From positions 141,164-205,163 of the forward strand of contig JAHPZI010000030.1 of assembly GCA_019058295.1 (NCBI GenBank): 64,000 nt of DNA, read 5' to 3'. Origin of the DNA: Promethearchaeota archaeon. GTDB taxonomy: Archaea; Asgardarchaeota; Lokiarchaeia; Sigyniarchaeales; SOKP01. Shown in pieces: positions 35,663 through 43,977 of the stretch. Every line of letters starts with the position of its first letter. Positions within the stretch are counted from its first letter, which is position 1. The notes beneath the pieces are model-generated. The model did no database searches, was not told the origin of the DNA, and was given only the letters and a program-made list of their open reading frames with translations. The translations under genes were made by a program, and so were the position numbers.

Positions 35663-36220
35663 ATGTTTAAAAGTCATGTTGAGAAACATAAAGGCGAAAC
35701 ACAGTCGAATTTAGACTTTAAAATGATGTCTATTTTTTTTTCAATTCGTGATATTTTTAAGAAACCTAAAGATATATTAAAAAACGCCGACATAAAAGTA
35801 GATGATTATGTTCTTGATTATGGATGTGGACCTGGGAGTTATTCGATTGTTGCTGCCGAATTGGTTGGTCCAAATGGACAAATTTTTGCTGTTGATAGAC
35901 ATCCTTTAGCAATTAAAAAAGTAAACAAAAAAGCTTTCAAGAAAGGATTGAATAATATTACAACTATTCAGACTAACTGTAAAACTGATTTAAAGAGTTG
36001 TATTATTGATGTTCTATTTTGCTTCGATACATTTCATTCATTTACACAACCAAAAGATAATCTAAGCGAATTTCACAGAATTCTGAAAAATAACGCTGTG
36101 CTTTATATTATGGATCCTCACCTTTCTGAAGATGATTTAATCTTAAGTATAACAGGCAGAGGTCTCTTTAAATTCTCAGAAAAAAGAGATGAATTATATA
36201 AATTTATAAAATCTAACTAA
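35663..36220 (+). CDS. Class I SAM-dependent methyltransferase
   Basis: A 185-aa protein with a strong AAGGAGGT site before ATG 35663. The SAM-binding motif is VLDYGCGPGSYSIVAAEL, with an acidic residue in FAVDRHPLAI at the end of strand 2; DVLFCFDTFHSF and YIMDPHLSEDDL follow. It resembles small UbiE-like methyltransferases. Its partner is the NapH-like protein 16 bases downstream. Arsenite methyltransferases lie in the same broad fold, but the Cys pattern for that is absent. Substrate unknown. Confidence 0.75.
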   Translation: MFKSHVEKHKGETQSNLDFKMMSIFFSIRDIFKKPKDILKNADIKVDDYVLDYGCGPGSYSIVAAELVGPNGQIFAVDRHPLAIKKVNKKAFKKGLNNITTIQTNCKTDLKSCIIDVLFCFDTFHSFTQPKDNLSEFHRILKNNAVLYIMDPHLSEDDLILSITGRGLFKFSEKRDELYKFIKSN

Positions 36221-36236
36221 AAAGGGGGAAAAAATA

Positions 36237-37397
36237 ATGATGGCAAATAAAATGAATTTTGAAAATCAATTAGATTATTCTAAATATTTTCCTCATTTTG
36301 GAAATGCATTATTTGCAGGGCTTGCCATCCTTATAATGTTTTTAGTGGGATTATCTGCTGCTATTTTAATTTATAAAAATAAATTGACAAAAAAAATAAA
36401 AATACTTTTGTTATCTATATCTTTATTATGCGGTGGAATTCTTTTTGGCGGTTTTCCTAATGTAATATACTTAACGGGACTAACTTTTTTAATTTTAGGA
36501 ATATCTCTATTTTTTGGTAGAGTGTTTTGTGGGTATATATGTCCCTTAGGAGCTGGGCAAGAATTAGTTTCAATGGCACGATTTAAAACAAATTTAATCT
36601 ACGAAAAACAAGATAAAGAGACCAACACTTTTGTCCCCATTATTGTGCGATGGATTTTTTTTGGAGGTTTTATAGCCCTAATCCTAATATGGGGGTTTGA
36701 AATTCTAACGCCTTTGAATCCTTTGAATGGTTTTCTCCTTATATGGTTTCCCCTGAATTTTTTGTTTCTAATTGCGTTAATTTTATTACTTGCTGTAATA
36801 ATCGCAAGTATTTTCTTTTACCGCCCTTTTTGTAGATATATCTGCCCATTTGGGGCAATAGTGAGTTTATTAGGCAGGTTTAATATAATAAAAATAAGAC
36901 GAACTGATGCATGCTTAGATTGTGGGTTATGTGAAAAAATTTGCCCTACACTACAAGGATTTAGAAAAAGTAAGAAAGGGGAATGCTATTTATGCTACCG
37001 TTGTGTGGAGTTCTGTTCAAATGAGATGTTTATAGACCCTCATAAAATTGCTGAAATTAAAAGATATTTAAGCACATTCACTCTTAATTTTGATGTATTG
37101 CCAAAAGAAAAGTTTTTAGATAAAACCATTATAATGATAATTCAATTATTTGTTCCCAAAAAGAGAATGCGCTATTTTAACGAATTTATCGATGCCTTAG
37201 AAGGAAATAGTAAATTTTTCAATGATGCAATTCAAAATATTGTTGAAAGATTAAAAGAAATATTTTCTGATGAAATTAAAAATATTGATCGAAAAAGCTA
37301 TGAAGCATGGATTAATAAAAATGAGCCTCGTTGGAGAGAAAAAATACAACCAATCCATTTAGATAAATTAATATATGGTTTAAGTAAACAAATCTAA
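36237..37397 (+). CDS. NapH-like membrane polyferredoxin
   Basis: A 386-aa protein with about five or six TM segments in the first 220 residues. It has two membrane-edge CxxxCP motifs (CGYICPLGAG and CRYICPFGAI) typical of NapH/MauN/CcoG-type proteins. Two [4Fe-4S] motifs follow: CLDCGLCEKICP, then CYLCYRCVEFC. The last 110 residues are a soluble extension without known motifs. It probably moves electrons across or along the membrane. ATG 36237 or ATG 36240 may be used; GGGGG lies about nine bases before. Confidence 0.8.
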   Translation: MMANKMNFENQLDYSKYFPHFGNALFAGLAILIMFLVGLSAAILIYKNKLTKKIKILLLSISLLCGGILFGGFPNVIYLTGLTFLILGISLFFGRVFCGYICPLGAGQELVSMARFKTNLIYEKQDKETNTFVPIIVRWIFFGGFIALILIWGFEILTPLNPLNGFLLIWFPLNFLFLIALILLLAVIIASIFFYRPFCRYICPFGAIVSLLGRFNIIKIRRTDACLDCGLCEKICPTLQGFRKSKKGECYLCYRCVEFCSNEMFIDPHKIAEIKRYLSTFTLNFDVLPKEKFLDKTIIMIIQLFVPKKRMRYFNEFIDALEGNSKFFNDAIQNIVERLKEIFSDEIKNIDRKSYEAWINKNEPRWREKIQPIHLDKLIYGLSKQI

Positions 37398-37461
37398 GAA
37401 AAATTAAATAATGTTTAAATTTTTTTATCTCTAAAGTTAAATATTTTTTTAAATATATATT

Positions 37462-38577
37462 ATGCTAAAAGTCGGATTTATTGGAACTGGAAGAATTTTT
37501 GACCTTAATGTGCTTGGATATTTAAATAATGATGATGTGGAAATAACCTGTTTATGTAATCGAACGATTGAAAAAGCAAAACAAAAGATTAAGCAATTTA
37601 ATATAAATGAATCAATTCCAGTTTATTCTGACTATAAAGAAATGTTAGATAAGGAAGAATTAGACATAATCGTAATTCTTCTACCACATAATCTTCATGC
37701 AGAAGCAACTATTTATGCTGCTAATAAAGGAATAAAAGGAATCTCTGTTCAGAAGCCTATGGCATTATCATTAGAAGAGGCTGATAAAATGATTGAGGCT
37801 TGCGATAAATCAGGCTCCATCCTCTCGATTTTCGAGAATTTTATGTTTATGCCTCATATTATGAAAGCAAAGGAACTTATAGACCAAGATTATATAGGTG
37901 ATTTATCGTCTATAAGAATTAAAGTGGCAATAGGCGCTAAGGGTGGCTGGGATATACCAGAAAGTGCTAATTTTTGGAGAAAGGATCCAAAACAAGTGGG
38001 AGGTTCTTCTTCTCGTGGCTCACCGGTGCTTTTAGATAATGGATGGCATGCATTTACTCTTGGGTGGTGGTTTTTCGAGGAAGAAATTGAAAAAGTATTT
38101 GCTTGGACAGATGAATTCCACGGCATTGATGCTCCAGCTTACGTAATGTGGAAATGTAAAGAAAATAAAGAACAAGAGCATGTCAGTCCACAATATGGCA
38201 ATATGGAATTTTCCTTAATGCCAGAAATGAAAATTCCTTCAAATTATTATAATACTGATGAATTTATTGAAATTATAGGAAGTCGAGGCCTCATGAAAAT
38301 AAACCAAGGGACTGCTATAGGAAATAAAATGTCCGAATCCGAAGTTTTTGCTCCAATAATAATCATTAGAAACGGTAAGGTGGAAACATATACTGATTTT
38401 GAGAAAGATTGGAAGTATGGCTTTATTAACGCTACAAATAATTTTATCGATGCTGTAAAAAATAATAAAGAGCCAATACTATCAGGTGAACAAGCAAGAA
38501 ATATTCTAAAATTTAATTTAGCAGCAATTAAATCAACTGAACTAGGTAAAGATATACATCTTGATGATATAAATTAG
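37462..38577 (+). CDS. Gfo/Idh/MocA-family oxidoreductase
   Basis: A 371-aa NAD(P)-dependent dehydrogenase. The Rossmann loop is VGFIGTGRIFDLNVLGY, the catalytic Lys is in GISVQKPMALSLEEADKM, and the C-terminal domain has a His in DNGWHAFTLGWWFFEEE at the usual catalytic site. Members oxidise sugars, inositols or amino-sugar derivatives. It resembles the gene at 39121, sharing FIGTG/IIGTG, PSNYYN.DEFIEI and the end pattern. The two are separated by a GNAT gene and face each other. Confidence 0.85.
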   Translation: MLKVGFIGTGRIFDLNVLGYLNNDDVEITCLCNRTIEKAKQKIKQFNINESIPVYSDYKEMLDKEELDIIVILLPHNLHAEATIYAANKGIKGISVQKPMALSLEEADKMIEACDKSGSILSIFENFMFMPHIMKAKELIDQDYIGDLSSIRIKVAIGAKGGWDIPESANFWRKDPKQVGGSSSRGSPVLLDNGWHAFTLGWWFFEEEIEKVFAWTDEFHGIDAPAYVMWKCKENKEQEHVSPQYGNMEFSLMPEMKIPSNYYNTDEFIEIIGSRGLMKINQGTAIGNKMSESEVFAPIIIIRNGKVETYTDFEKDWKYGFINATNNFIDAVKNNKEPILSGEQARNILKFNLAAIKSTELGKDIHLDDIN

Positions 38578-38598
38578 TAATTAACTTGAATTTTAATC

Positions 38599-39114
38599 TT
38601 ATAGATGTTTTGAAAAATATAATAAATCAACGAATTCATTATCTTTTTTCATAAAACCATTAATTAGGCATCCAAATTCTTTGAAATCATATTTTTTCAA
38701 CAAATTAATGCTGGCTATATTATCTGCGGCAACTTCAGCAACCATTATTCTAATAGTATTCTTTTTTTTTCTTGCTTCAATAATTAAATTCTCCATAAGT
38801 CTTGACGCTACTCCTTTTTTTCTATAATCAGAATGCATAATATATCCAATATTAACAATATGGCTTAACAAATCTTCTAAACGAGGGAGAGAAGATATAT
38901 GACCAATTAATTTACGCTTATATAAGGCAATTAAATATATTGTATTTGGGTGGTAAAGGTATGTATCAAGAAATTGTTCACTCTCTTCGTATGAAATTTC
39001 TTTTTTTCGAGCTAAAAAATGTGATTCTCTAATAACTGAATTTAAGAGAGTTAAATTTTCCTCATAATATTTTTTAGTTATTGGCTTTATTTTTAACTCT
39101 TTCTTACTAAACAT
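38599..39114 (-). CDS. GNAT-family acetyltransferase
   Basis: A 171-aa protein with the acetyl-CoA loop HSDYRKKGVASRLMENL (pyrophosphate-binding RxxGxA) and the later MVAEVAADNIASINLLKKYDFKEFGC, a standard GNAT end. It starts six bases before the Gfo/Idh gene's stop on the same strand, so it is probably in its operon. The acceptor amine is unknown. Confidence 0.8.
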   Translation of the reverse strand: MFSKKELKIKPITKKYYEENLTLLNSVIRESHFLARKKEISYEESEQFLDTYLYHPNTIYLIALYKRKLIGHISSLPRLEDLLSHIVNIGYIMHSDYRKKGVASRLMENLIIEARKKKNTIRIMVAEVAADNIASINLLKKYDFKEFGCLINGFMKKDNEFVDLLYFSKHL

Positions 39115-39120
39115 ACTAAA

Positions 39121-40380
39121 TTATTGCTCAAATTCATATATAAATTTTTTATGCTTTAACCCTTCTTTTATCCCTTTTCTTAAGTCTTTCTTAATTCTTC
39201 TGCCATATTTAGATAATCCGCTCTCGTCTGCGTCTTCAGATTTTTCAACAGTGCATGAACCATTTTCTTCTTTTTCTGCGTTTATTTCTTCCCAGTAAAC
39301 GATTTCTCCACGTTGATCTGAAATATATGGCATTTTCGCAAAAATACATAAATTCTTTCCTTGTTCTCCAGTATATATTGGTTCACCCTTACCGCTTTTA
39401 ATTATTTCGATGAAATGTTCGGTAGAATTAATAAAGCTATATTTCCAATCTCTTGGTAAATCCTCACCGTAAGTTTTAACCTCCCCGTTAGCATAAACAG
39501 CAATTGGAGGATATTGAGGTGATTTAGATACAAAATTACCACCAGAAGTACTTTGATTTATCCACATTATTCCCTTTGTACCGGATATCTCAATAAATTC
39601 ATCACAGTTATAATAATTTGAAGGATAATACACATTGGGAGCTAAAGAAAATTCCATTGTGCCATATTTGGGAGGGTCATCTGAATTTTTACTTGGATAT
39701 TTCCAGAAAATATTTGCCGGTGTATCCATGACACCTGTAAAATAATCTATCCAACTATAGACTTTTTCAACTCTTTCTTCATCCATTAACCAGAGGGCCA
39801 CTGAAAATTTATGTTGTCCGTCATCATAAATCCATGGACCGCCACCGCACATATCAATATTTATTCGCCATAGATAAGAATTTATCCCAAGAGGCCAACT
39901 CGGACCTCCGGTTCCGATGGTATTTATTCTAAAGTTCAAACGTTCGCCTATTATTCCCTGATCCAATAACTCTTTTGCTCTCAAATATACTGGATAAAAC
40001 CTGAAATTCTCATATAATTTTAATTTTACATTTTGTTCCTCGCAAACCTCAATCATTTTTACGCAATCGGTAATGGTGTTTGCCATTGGCTTTTGAACTG
40101 ATATACCGGGCACACCAGCATTAGCACAATATTCTGTCATAGGGTAGTGAAGGTGATGAGGCGTTAAAATTTCGACAATATCCAAATCTTCCTTATCAAC
40201 CATTTTTTTGTAATCTGTGTAAACTCTTACTTTTCTTAAATTCCACTTCTTTAATTTTTCAATTGCCTCATTTTTATCGAGATTTGCAACAGCAACTATT
40301 TCTGCGTCGTGAGAATAATAATATCCTAAATAATTCAGATCTGATATTATACCCGTACCTATTATCCCAACTCTCAACAT
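39121..40380 (-). CDS. Gfo/Idh/MocA-family oxidoreductase with basic C-terminal tail
   Basis: A 419-aa paralog of the gene at 37462. NAD loop VGIIGTGIISDLNYLGY, catalytic Lys in GISVQKPMANTITDC, and His in DDGQHKFSVALWLMDEE. It is about 45 residues longer than its paralog because of an acidic, then Lys/Arg-rich tail (GRRIKKDLRKGIKEGLKHKK) not normal for the family. It precedes the GNAT gene and follows the UroD-like gene by 21 bases on the same strand, so these genes probably share an operon. Confidence 0.85.
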   Translation of the reverse strand: MLRVGIIGTGIISDLNYLGYYYSHDAEIVAVANLDKNEAIEKLKKWNLRKVRVYTDYKKMVDKEDLDIVEILTPHHLHYPMTEYCANAGVPGISVQKPMANTITDCVKMIEVCEEQNVKLKLYENFRFYPVYLRAKELLDQGIIGERLNFRINTIGTGGPSWPLGINSYLWRINIDMCGGGPWIYDDGQHKFSVALWLMDEERVEKVYSWIDYFTGVMDTPANIFWKYPSKNSDDPPKYGTMEFSLAPNVYYPSNYYNCDEFIEISGTKGIMWINQSTSGGNFVSKSPQYPPIAVYANGEVKTYGEDLPRDWKYSFINSTEHFIEIIKSGKGEPIYTGEQGKNLCIFAKMPYISDQRGEIVYWEEINAEKEENGSCTVEKSEDADESGLSKYGRRIKKDLRKGIKEGLKHKKFIYEFEQ

Positions 40381-40401
40381 TTTTCAATTTAAAAAATTTT
40401 T

Positions 40402-41496
40402 TTATATTTTGATTGGATAATTTCCGAATTTTCTCCTAATATTCTGCATTGCTTCAAATCGATCCACTGTAACAGCGGGATTGATGCTATGTCCAGAACT
40501 AAAAATGTATCCTCCTCCTGGAGCTAACTCACGAATTAATCTTTTTGCGTAAGCTTCAATTTCAGAAATCTCTCCCATTGCTAACATTATTGGGCTTAAA
40601 TTACCAGCAAAAGTTATTTTATCACCATATTTCTCGTTTAATTTGAAAATATCGTATTCAGGATTAGCAGTTGTAGATTCTATAGGATTTAAGATGTCAA
40701 CACCACTTTTTATGATATCCTCGAAAATTTCCATTAAATCCCCATCAGAATGTAGCATTATTTTGCAATCACGTTTATGAGCTGCATCACATATTTGTTT
40801 TATCCACGGGAACACGTATTTTCTATAATTTCTGGGGCTCATAAATAGACCATTTTTATAACCATAATCATCCCATAAAAGGACTATTTTTGCGTCATGT
40901 TCAGCTAGAATTTTTACCATTTCAAGCGCAAAGTTACCTCGATCATCAAATACTTTTTTTGCTTGTTTAGGTCGAGCTAATAACCTGGAAAATACTTCTA
41001 ATCCAAATCCCTCCCATGTACATTCCATTAAAGAACCGGTTGCGGGAATCGAGAATACTTCATTGTTCATTTCTTTTTGGATTTTTCGTCCTAATAAGAA
41101 GTTATTCATGCGCATTTTTAAATTGGGATCTGGCTGCTTGAAACTCTCATACTCTTCAAAGTTTTTGAAATATCCGCCATGATATGCCATTATTTGCGTT
41201 CCATCTTTATATGGTTCCATTTTCATTATCCGTCCATACTCGTCTATGAATCCTCTTCCACCCTTAAGAAGTTCTCTAGGATATAGACTAACATAACTTA
41301 GAACTAAATCTATTCCAACTCTACGAGAAAACTCGTAAATGCCTTTATAACCTCCTGATAGGCGAGGATCACAACCATAATGCTTTACAATCGTATTATT
41401 TGTAAAAGCACTTTCGAAAGCAGGAACTCTATCAGGTTCTTCATGATTTACTGTGGTTAAAACTCTTTCTTGGGCATCCATTTCTAATTTTATCAT
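40402..41496 (-). CDS. Uroporphyrinogen decarboxylase-like protein
   Basis: A 364-aa TIM-barrel protein of the UroD/MtaA superfamily: ERVLTTVNHEEPDRVPAFE at the start, WDDYGYKNGLFMSPRNYRKY, and ITFAGNLSPIMLA near the end. In true MtaA/CmuA methyltransferases a zinc HxC appears; here the matching segment reads MLHSDGDLMEIF, so the Cys is Asp. Heme synthesis is also unlikely. UroD-like proteins of this kind often occur beside Gfo/Idh and sulfatase genes, as here. Function unknown. Confidence 0.8.
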   Translation of the reverse strand: MIKLEMDAQERVLTTVNHEEPDRVPAFESAFTNNTIVKHYGCDPRLSGGYKGIYEFSRRVGIDLVLSYVSLYPRELLKGGRGFIDEYGRIMKMEPYKDGTQIMAYHGGYFKNFEEYESFKQPDPNLKMRMNNFLLGRKIQKEMNNEVFSIPATGSLMECTWEGFGLEVFSRLLARPKQAKKVFDDRGNFALEMVKILAEHDAKIVLLWDDYGYKNGLFMSPRNYRKYVFPWIKQICDAAHKRDCKIMLHSDGDLMEIFEDIIKSGVDILNPIESTTANPEYDIFKLNEKYGDKITFAGNLSPIMLAMGEISEIEAYAKRLIRELAPGGGYIFSSGHSINPAVTVDRFEAMQNIRRKFGNYPIKI

Positions 41497-41518
41497 TAAT
41501 CTGTTTAATTTTTATATA

Positions 41519-42970
41519 TTAATCAGTGCCTTTATCTTGTCCATACCAATTTTTTAATGAACTTAAGAGTTGTTGAAGTTCCTCAGCATGTTTATCTTCT
41601 AAAAGAAGATCCCCTTTTGCGTCTCTTTCGATTTTTTCAAATAGCTCATCACAAATATCTGGATTATCTTTCGCGATATTAACATTCCATTCTGGATCTT
41701 TAGATAAATCAAATAATTTCTGATAATATTTATCATTTGTAGTGATTAGTGCATAGCGATCGTCTTTATATAAAGTACAAATACTAAATCCACATGTAAT
41801 ATAATCACGATCCTCTATTAATTGATCTCCATCATCAAGAAAGATTGAAAGATCTATGCCGTCGAACACTGCTGGCTTTACTTTCTTCAAAAAGCCGAAA
41901 ATAGTAGGGAGAATGTCATGATCGTAAACGTAAGATTTTTTAATTCTTTTTGGACCATTTAAATTGCCCGGGGGCTTAACCATAAGAGGAATATCTACAA
42001 GTTCTGGATACATGAACATTGGAAGTTTGCCAGTAGCATTATGTTCTCCAATACTATGTCCGTGGTCGGAAATTAAAATAATTAAAGAATCATCATATAA
42101 ACCCAAATTTTTTAATTCTTCAATGAAATAACCAAACCAATTATCGCACATTGAAACTTCTCCAGCATAAGATGCTCTCATATATTTTAACTCTCCTTCG
42201 GTAAGATATTCAATTGTCTCACTATAAACAGGTTGAACAACTTTTTTGCCTGTATAATTCTTATCAACGTATAAATCAAGATATTTATCAGGAGGATCCC
42301 AGACTTCATGCGGATCAAATTCATCAGTAACAGCCATTACATTTTTATCTTTTTTTGTATCCTTAACAAATTCGACTGTTTTTTTAAAAGTTTCCGCAGG
42401 AAAATAATCCTCTTCAGTCTTTCTATGTTGCATATTACTAAAATAGGTTTTTAACATAAAATTTTGATACGCTTTTACTAAAGGATTTTTACCCGGAACA
42501 TGTTCTTTAATTTTCTTATTTAGTTTCGCTCCCCCTTCCCTGTATCTTGCCCTTAATTTATCTTTTTCATGCCCTCTAATCCAGTTCCATTGGTGAAATC
42601 CAAGATGAAAATTCATTCCTGGTTTGAATTGGTGGTAAGTGCTAGTTATAAAAGAAGTAATATAGTTATATTTTCTCATGTATTCCGCTAAATGGGTCTG
42701 ATGTGGAGGTATTGGGTGCCATCCGGGAATTGTAACTATATCATCAGTTCTTAGTTGAGGTCGTTTATGATTAAAAGGAAAAGTACGAATTCCTGTATGT
42801 ATTGCTCTTCGAACTGGGATTGTAGGTAAAGACTCTGGATATGCATTATCAAAAATCAAACAGTCCTTAGCAAATTCATCAAAGTTTTGTGTTTGAATCC
42901 AATTATTTCCATAGGTACTCCCTGTATGATCTTTACGAAGAGTGTCAAAGATTATAACAAAAATTTTCAT
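41519..42970 (-). CDS. Sulfatase-like alkaline phosphatase-superfamily hydrolase (Thr at nucleophile site)
   Basis: A 483-aa protein with the superfamily metal sites: IIFDTLRKDHTG (Asp9) at the N terminus and LISDHGHSIGEHN later. The sulfatase signature C/S-x-P-x-R, whose Cys or Ser becomes formylglycine, reads TIPVR here (Thr50). Thr cannot be converted to formylglycine, but it is the nucleophile in related phosphotransferases. So a phosphatase, phosphodiesterase or transferase role is more likely than sulfate release. It starts the minus-strand run toward the UroD-like and Gfo/Idh genes. Confidence 0.8.
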   Translation of the reverse strand: MKIFVIIFDTLRKDHTGSTYGNNWIQTQNFDEFAKDCLIFDNAYPESLPTIPVRRAIHTGIRTFPFNHKRPQLRTDDIVTIPGWHPIPPHQTHLAEYMRKYNYITSFITSTYHQFKPGMNFHLGFHQWNWIRGHEKDKLRARYREGGAKLNKKIKEHVPGKNPLVKAYQNFMLKTYFSNMQHRKTEEDYFPAETFKKTVEFVKDTKKDKNVMAVTDEFDPHEVWDPPDKYLDLYVDKNYTGKKVVQPVYSETIEYLTEGELKYMRASYAGEVSMCDNWFGYFIEELKNLGLYDDSLIILISDHGHSIGEHNATGKLPMFMYPELVDIPLMVKPPGNLNGPKRIKKSYVYDHDILPTIFGFLKKVKPAVFDGIDLSIFLDDGDQLIEDRDYITCGFSICTLYKDDRYALITTNDKYYQKLFDLSKDPEWNVNIAKDNPDICDELFEKIERDAKGDLLLEDKHAEELQQLLSSLKNWYGQDKGTD

Positions 42971-43152
42971 AATAAGATTTTTTTCTCGTTATTTTATTAA
43001 TTTAAATTTACAGCTATAGATTTATTAAAATAAAAATTATAAATAATTTTACGAAAATAAAAATAATTTTTAATGATTCTACCATAAAGAAAGTATTAAT
43101 AAAAGATATTTATTACCTCTAATTATTAAAAAAATAATAAAAAGGTTCAAAG

Positions 43153-43938
43153 ATGTTATTACAGATACTACCACCTTCCGGTTACTCATTAAACGACATT
43201 ATATTTGATATGTTTATGATAGCAGTCTGCTACATATACGTATTCATGATGATTCTTATCCCCGTTGCGCTAAAAAAGAAAGATAAAATTTCAAAATTTA
43301 CTGCAAGGAAAATGGTTCATCTTTTTGCGGGTTTAGTTGTATTGTTTGTACCCTTTTTCATTTGGCCGATATATGCTATTTTTATCGCTTTAAGCTTAAC
43401 TCTATTGGTTTATTTTAGTTCGAAAGAAAGTAGTGTTAAACAATTAAGAGAATTATATGAAAGTATTGGAGAGGAAGCTGAGGAGAAGAGAGGACGCTTA
43501 ATGGGACCATTATATTATTGCATTTCAATAACAATATTGATTTTAGTTTTTGTTTTGCTTTCTCCTCATCAACTATATTTTCCAATTGCAGGAATTCTAA
43601 TAATGATCATTGCTGATACACTTGCTTCAGTAGTAGGAAAACGTTGGGGTAGAATTAAAATTCAACTCCCATGGACTTCTCCAAGAACCGTATTAGGTTC
43701 CGCAACTATGTTCGGTTCAGCATTTCTATTATGTCTTGGGTCTTTTTGGTATTTTGGTATTTTTATGCCACTAGCGCAGAAACCATTAACTTGGAATATT
43801 ATAATACTTTACTCGTTTATAACGGCTTTATTAGCTACAATAATTGAATTAATCTCGCCAAGCACTTTAGATGATTTAACTGTCCCAATTGGTACAACGA
43901 TAATAATTTACCTTTTAACTTTAATATACTATTTGTAA
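43153..43938 (+). CDS. Dolichol/phytol kinase-like membrane protein
   Basis: A 261-aa protein with about seven TM segments. ARKMVHLFAGLVVLF, MIIADTLASVVGKRWGR and PRTVLGSATMFGSAFLL are the core motifs of the dolichol kinase/DGK1/phytol kinase (CTP-dependent) family. It heads the ether-lipid cluster, 39 bases before geranylgeranyl reductase. It might phosphorylate geranylgeraniol, dolichol or a lipid; which one cannot be told. CDP-archaeol synthase belongs to a related fold but lacks this motif set. Confidence 0.7.
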   Translation: MLLQILPPSGYSLNDIIFDMFMIAVCYIYVFMMILIPVALKKKDKISKFTARKMVHLFAGLVVLFVPFFIWPIYAIFIALSLTLLVYFSSKESSVKQLRELYESIGEEAEEKRGRLMGPLYYCISITILILVFVLLSPHQLYFPIAGILIMIIADTLASVVGKRWGRIKIQLPWTSPRTVLGSATMFGSAFLLCLGSFWYFGIFMPLAQKPLTWNIIILYSFITALLATIIELISPSTLDDLTVPIGTTIIIYLLTLIYYL

Positions 43939-43946
43939 ATTCTTAA

Positions 43947-43961
43947 TTTTTTTTATTTTTT
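43947..43961 (+). terminator. T-rich tract after the kinase-like gene
   Basis: TTTTTTTTATTTTTT lies nine bases after the kinase stop and 16 before the next ATG. T tracts end transcription in archaea, but in DNA this AT-rich, chance is a fair alternative. Confidence 0.3.
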
Positions 43962-43977
43962 AATTATTAACAAGAAA

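Noticed and set aside
40402..41496. Reading the UroD-like gene as hemE or a corrinoid methyltransferase
   Set aside because: The zinc HxC of the methyltransferases is absent and no heme genes are near.
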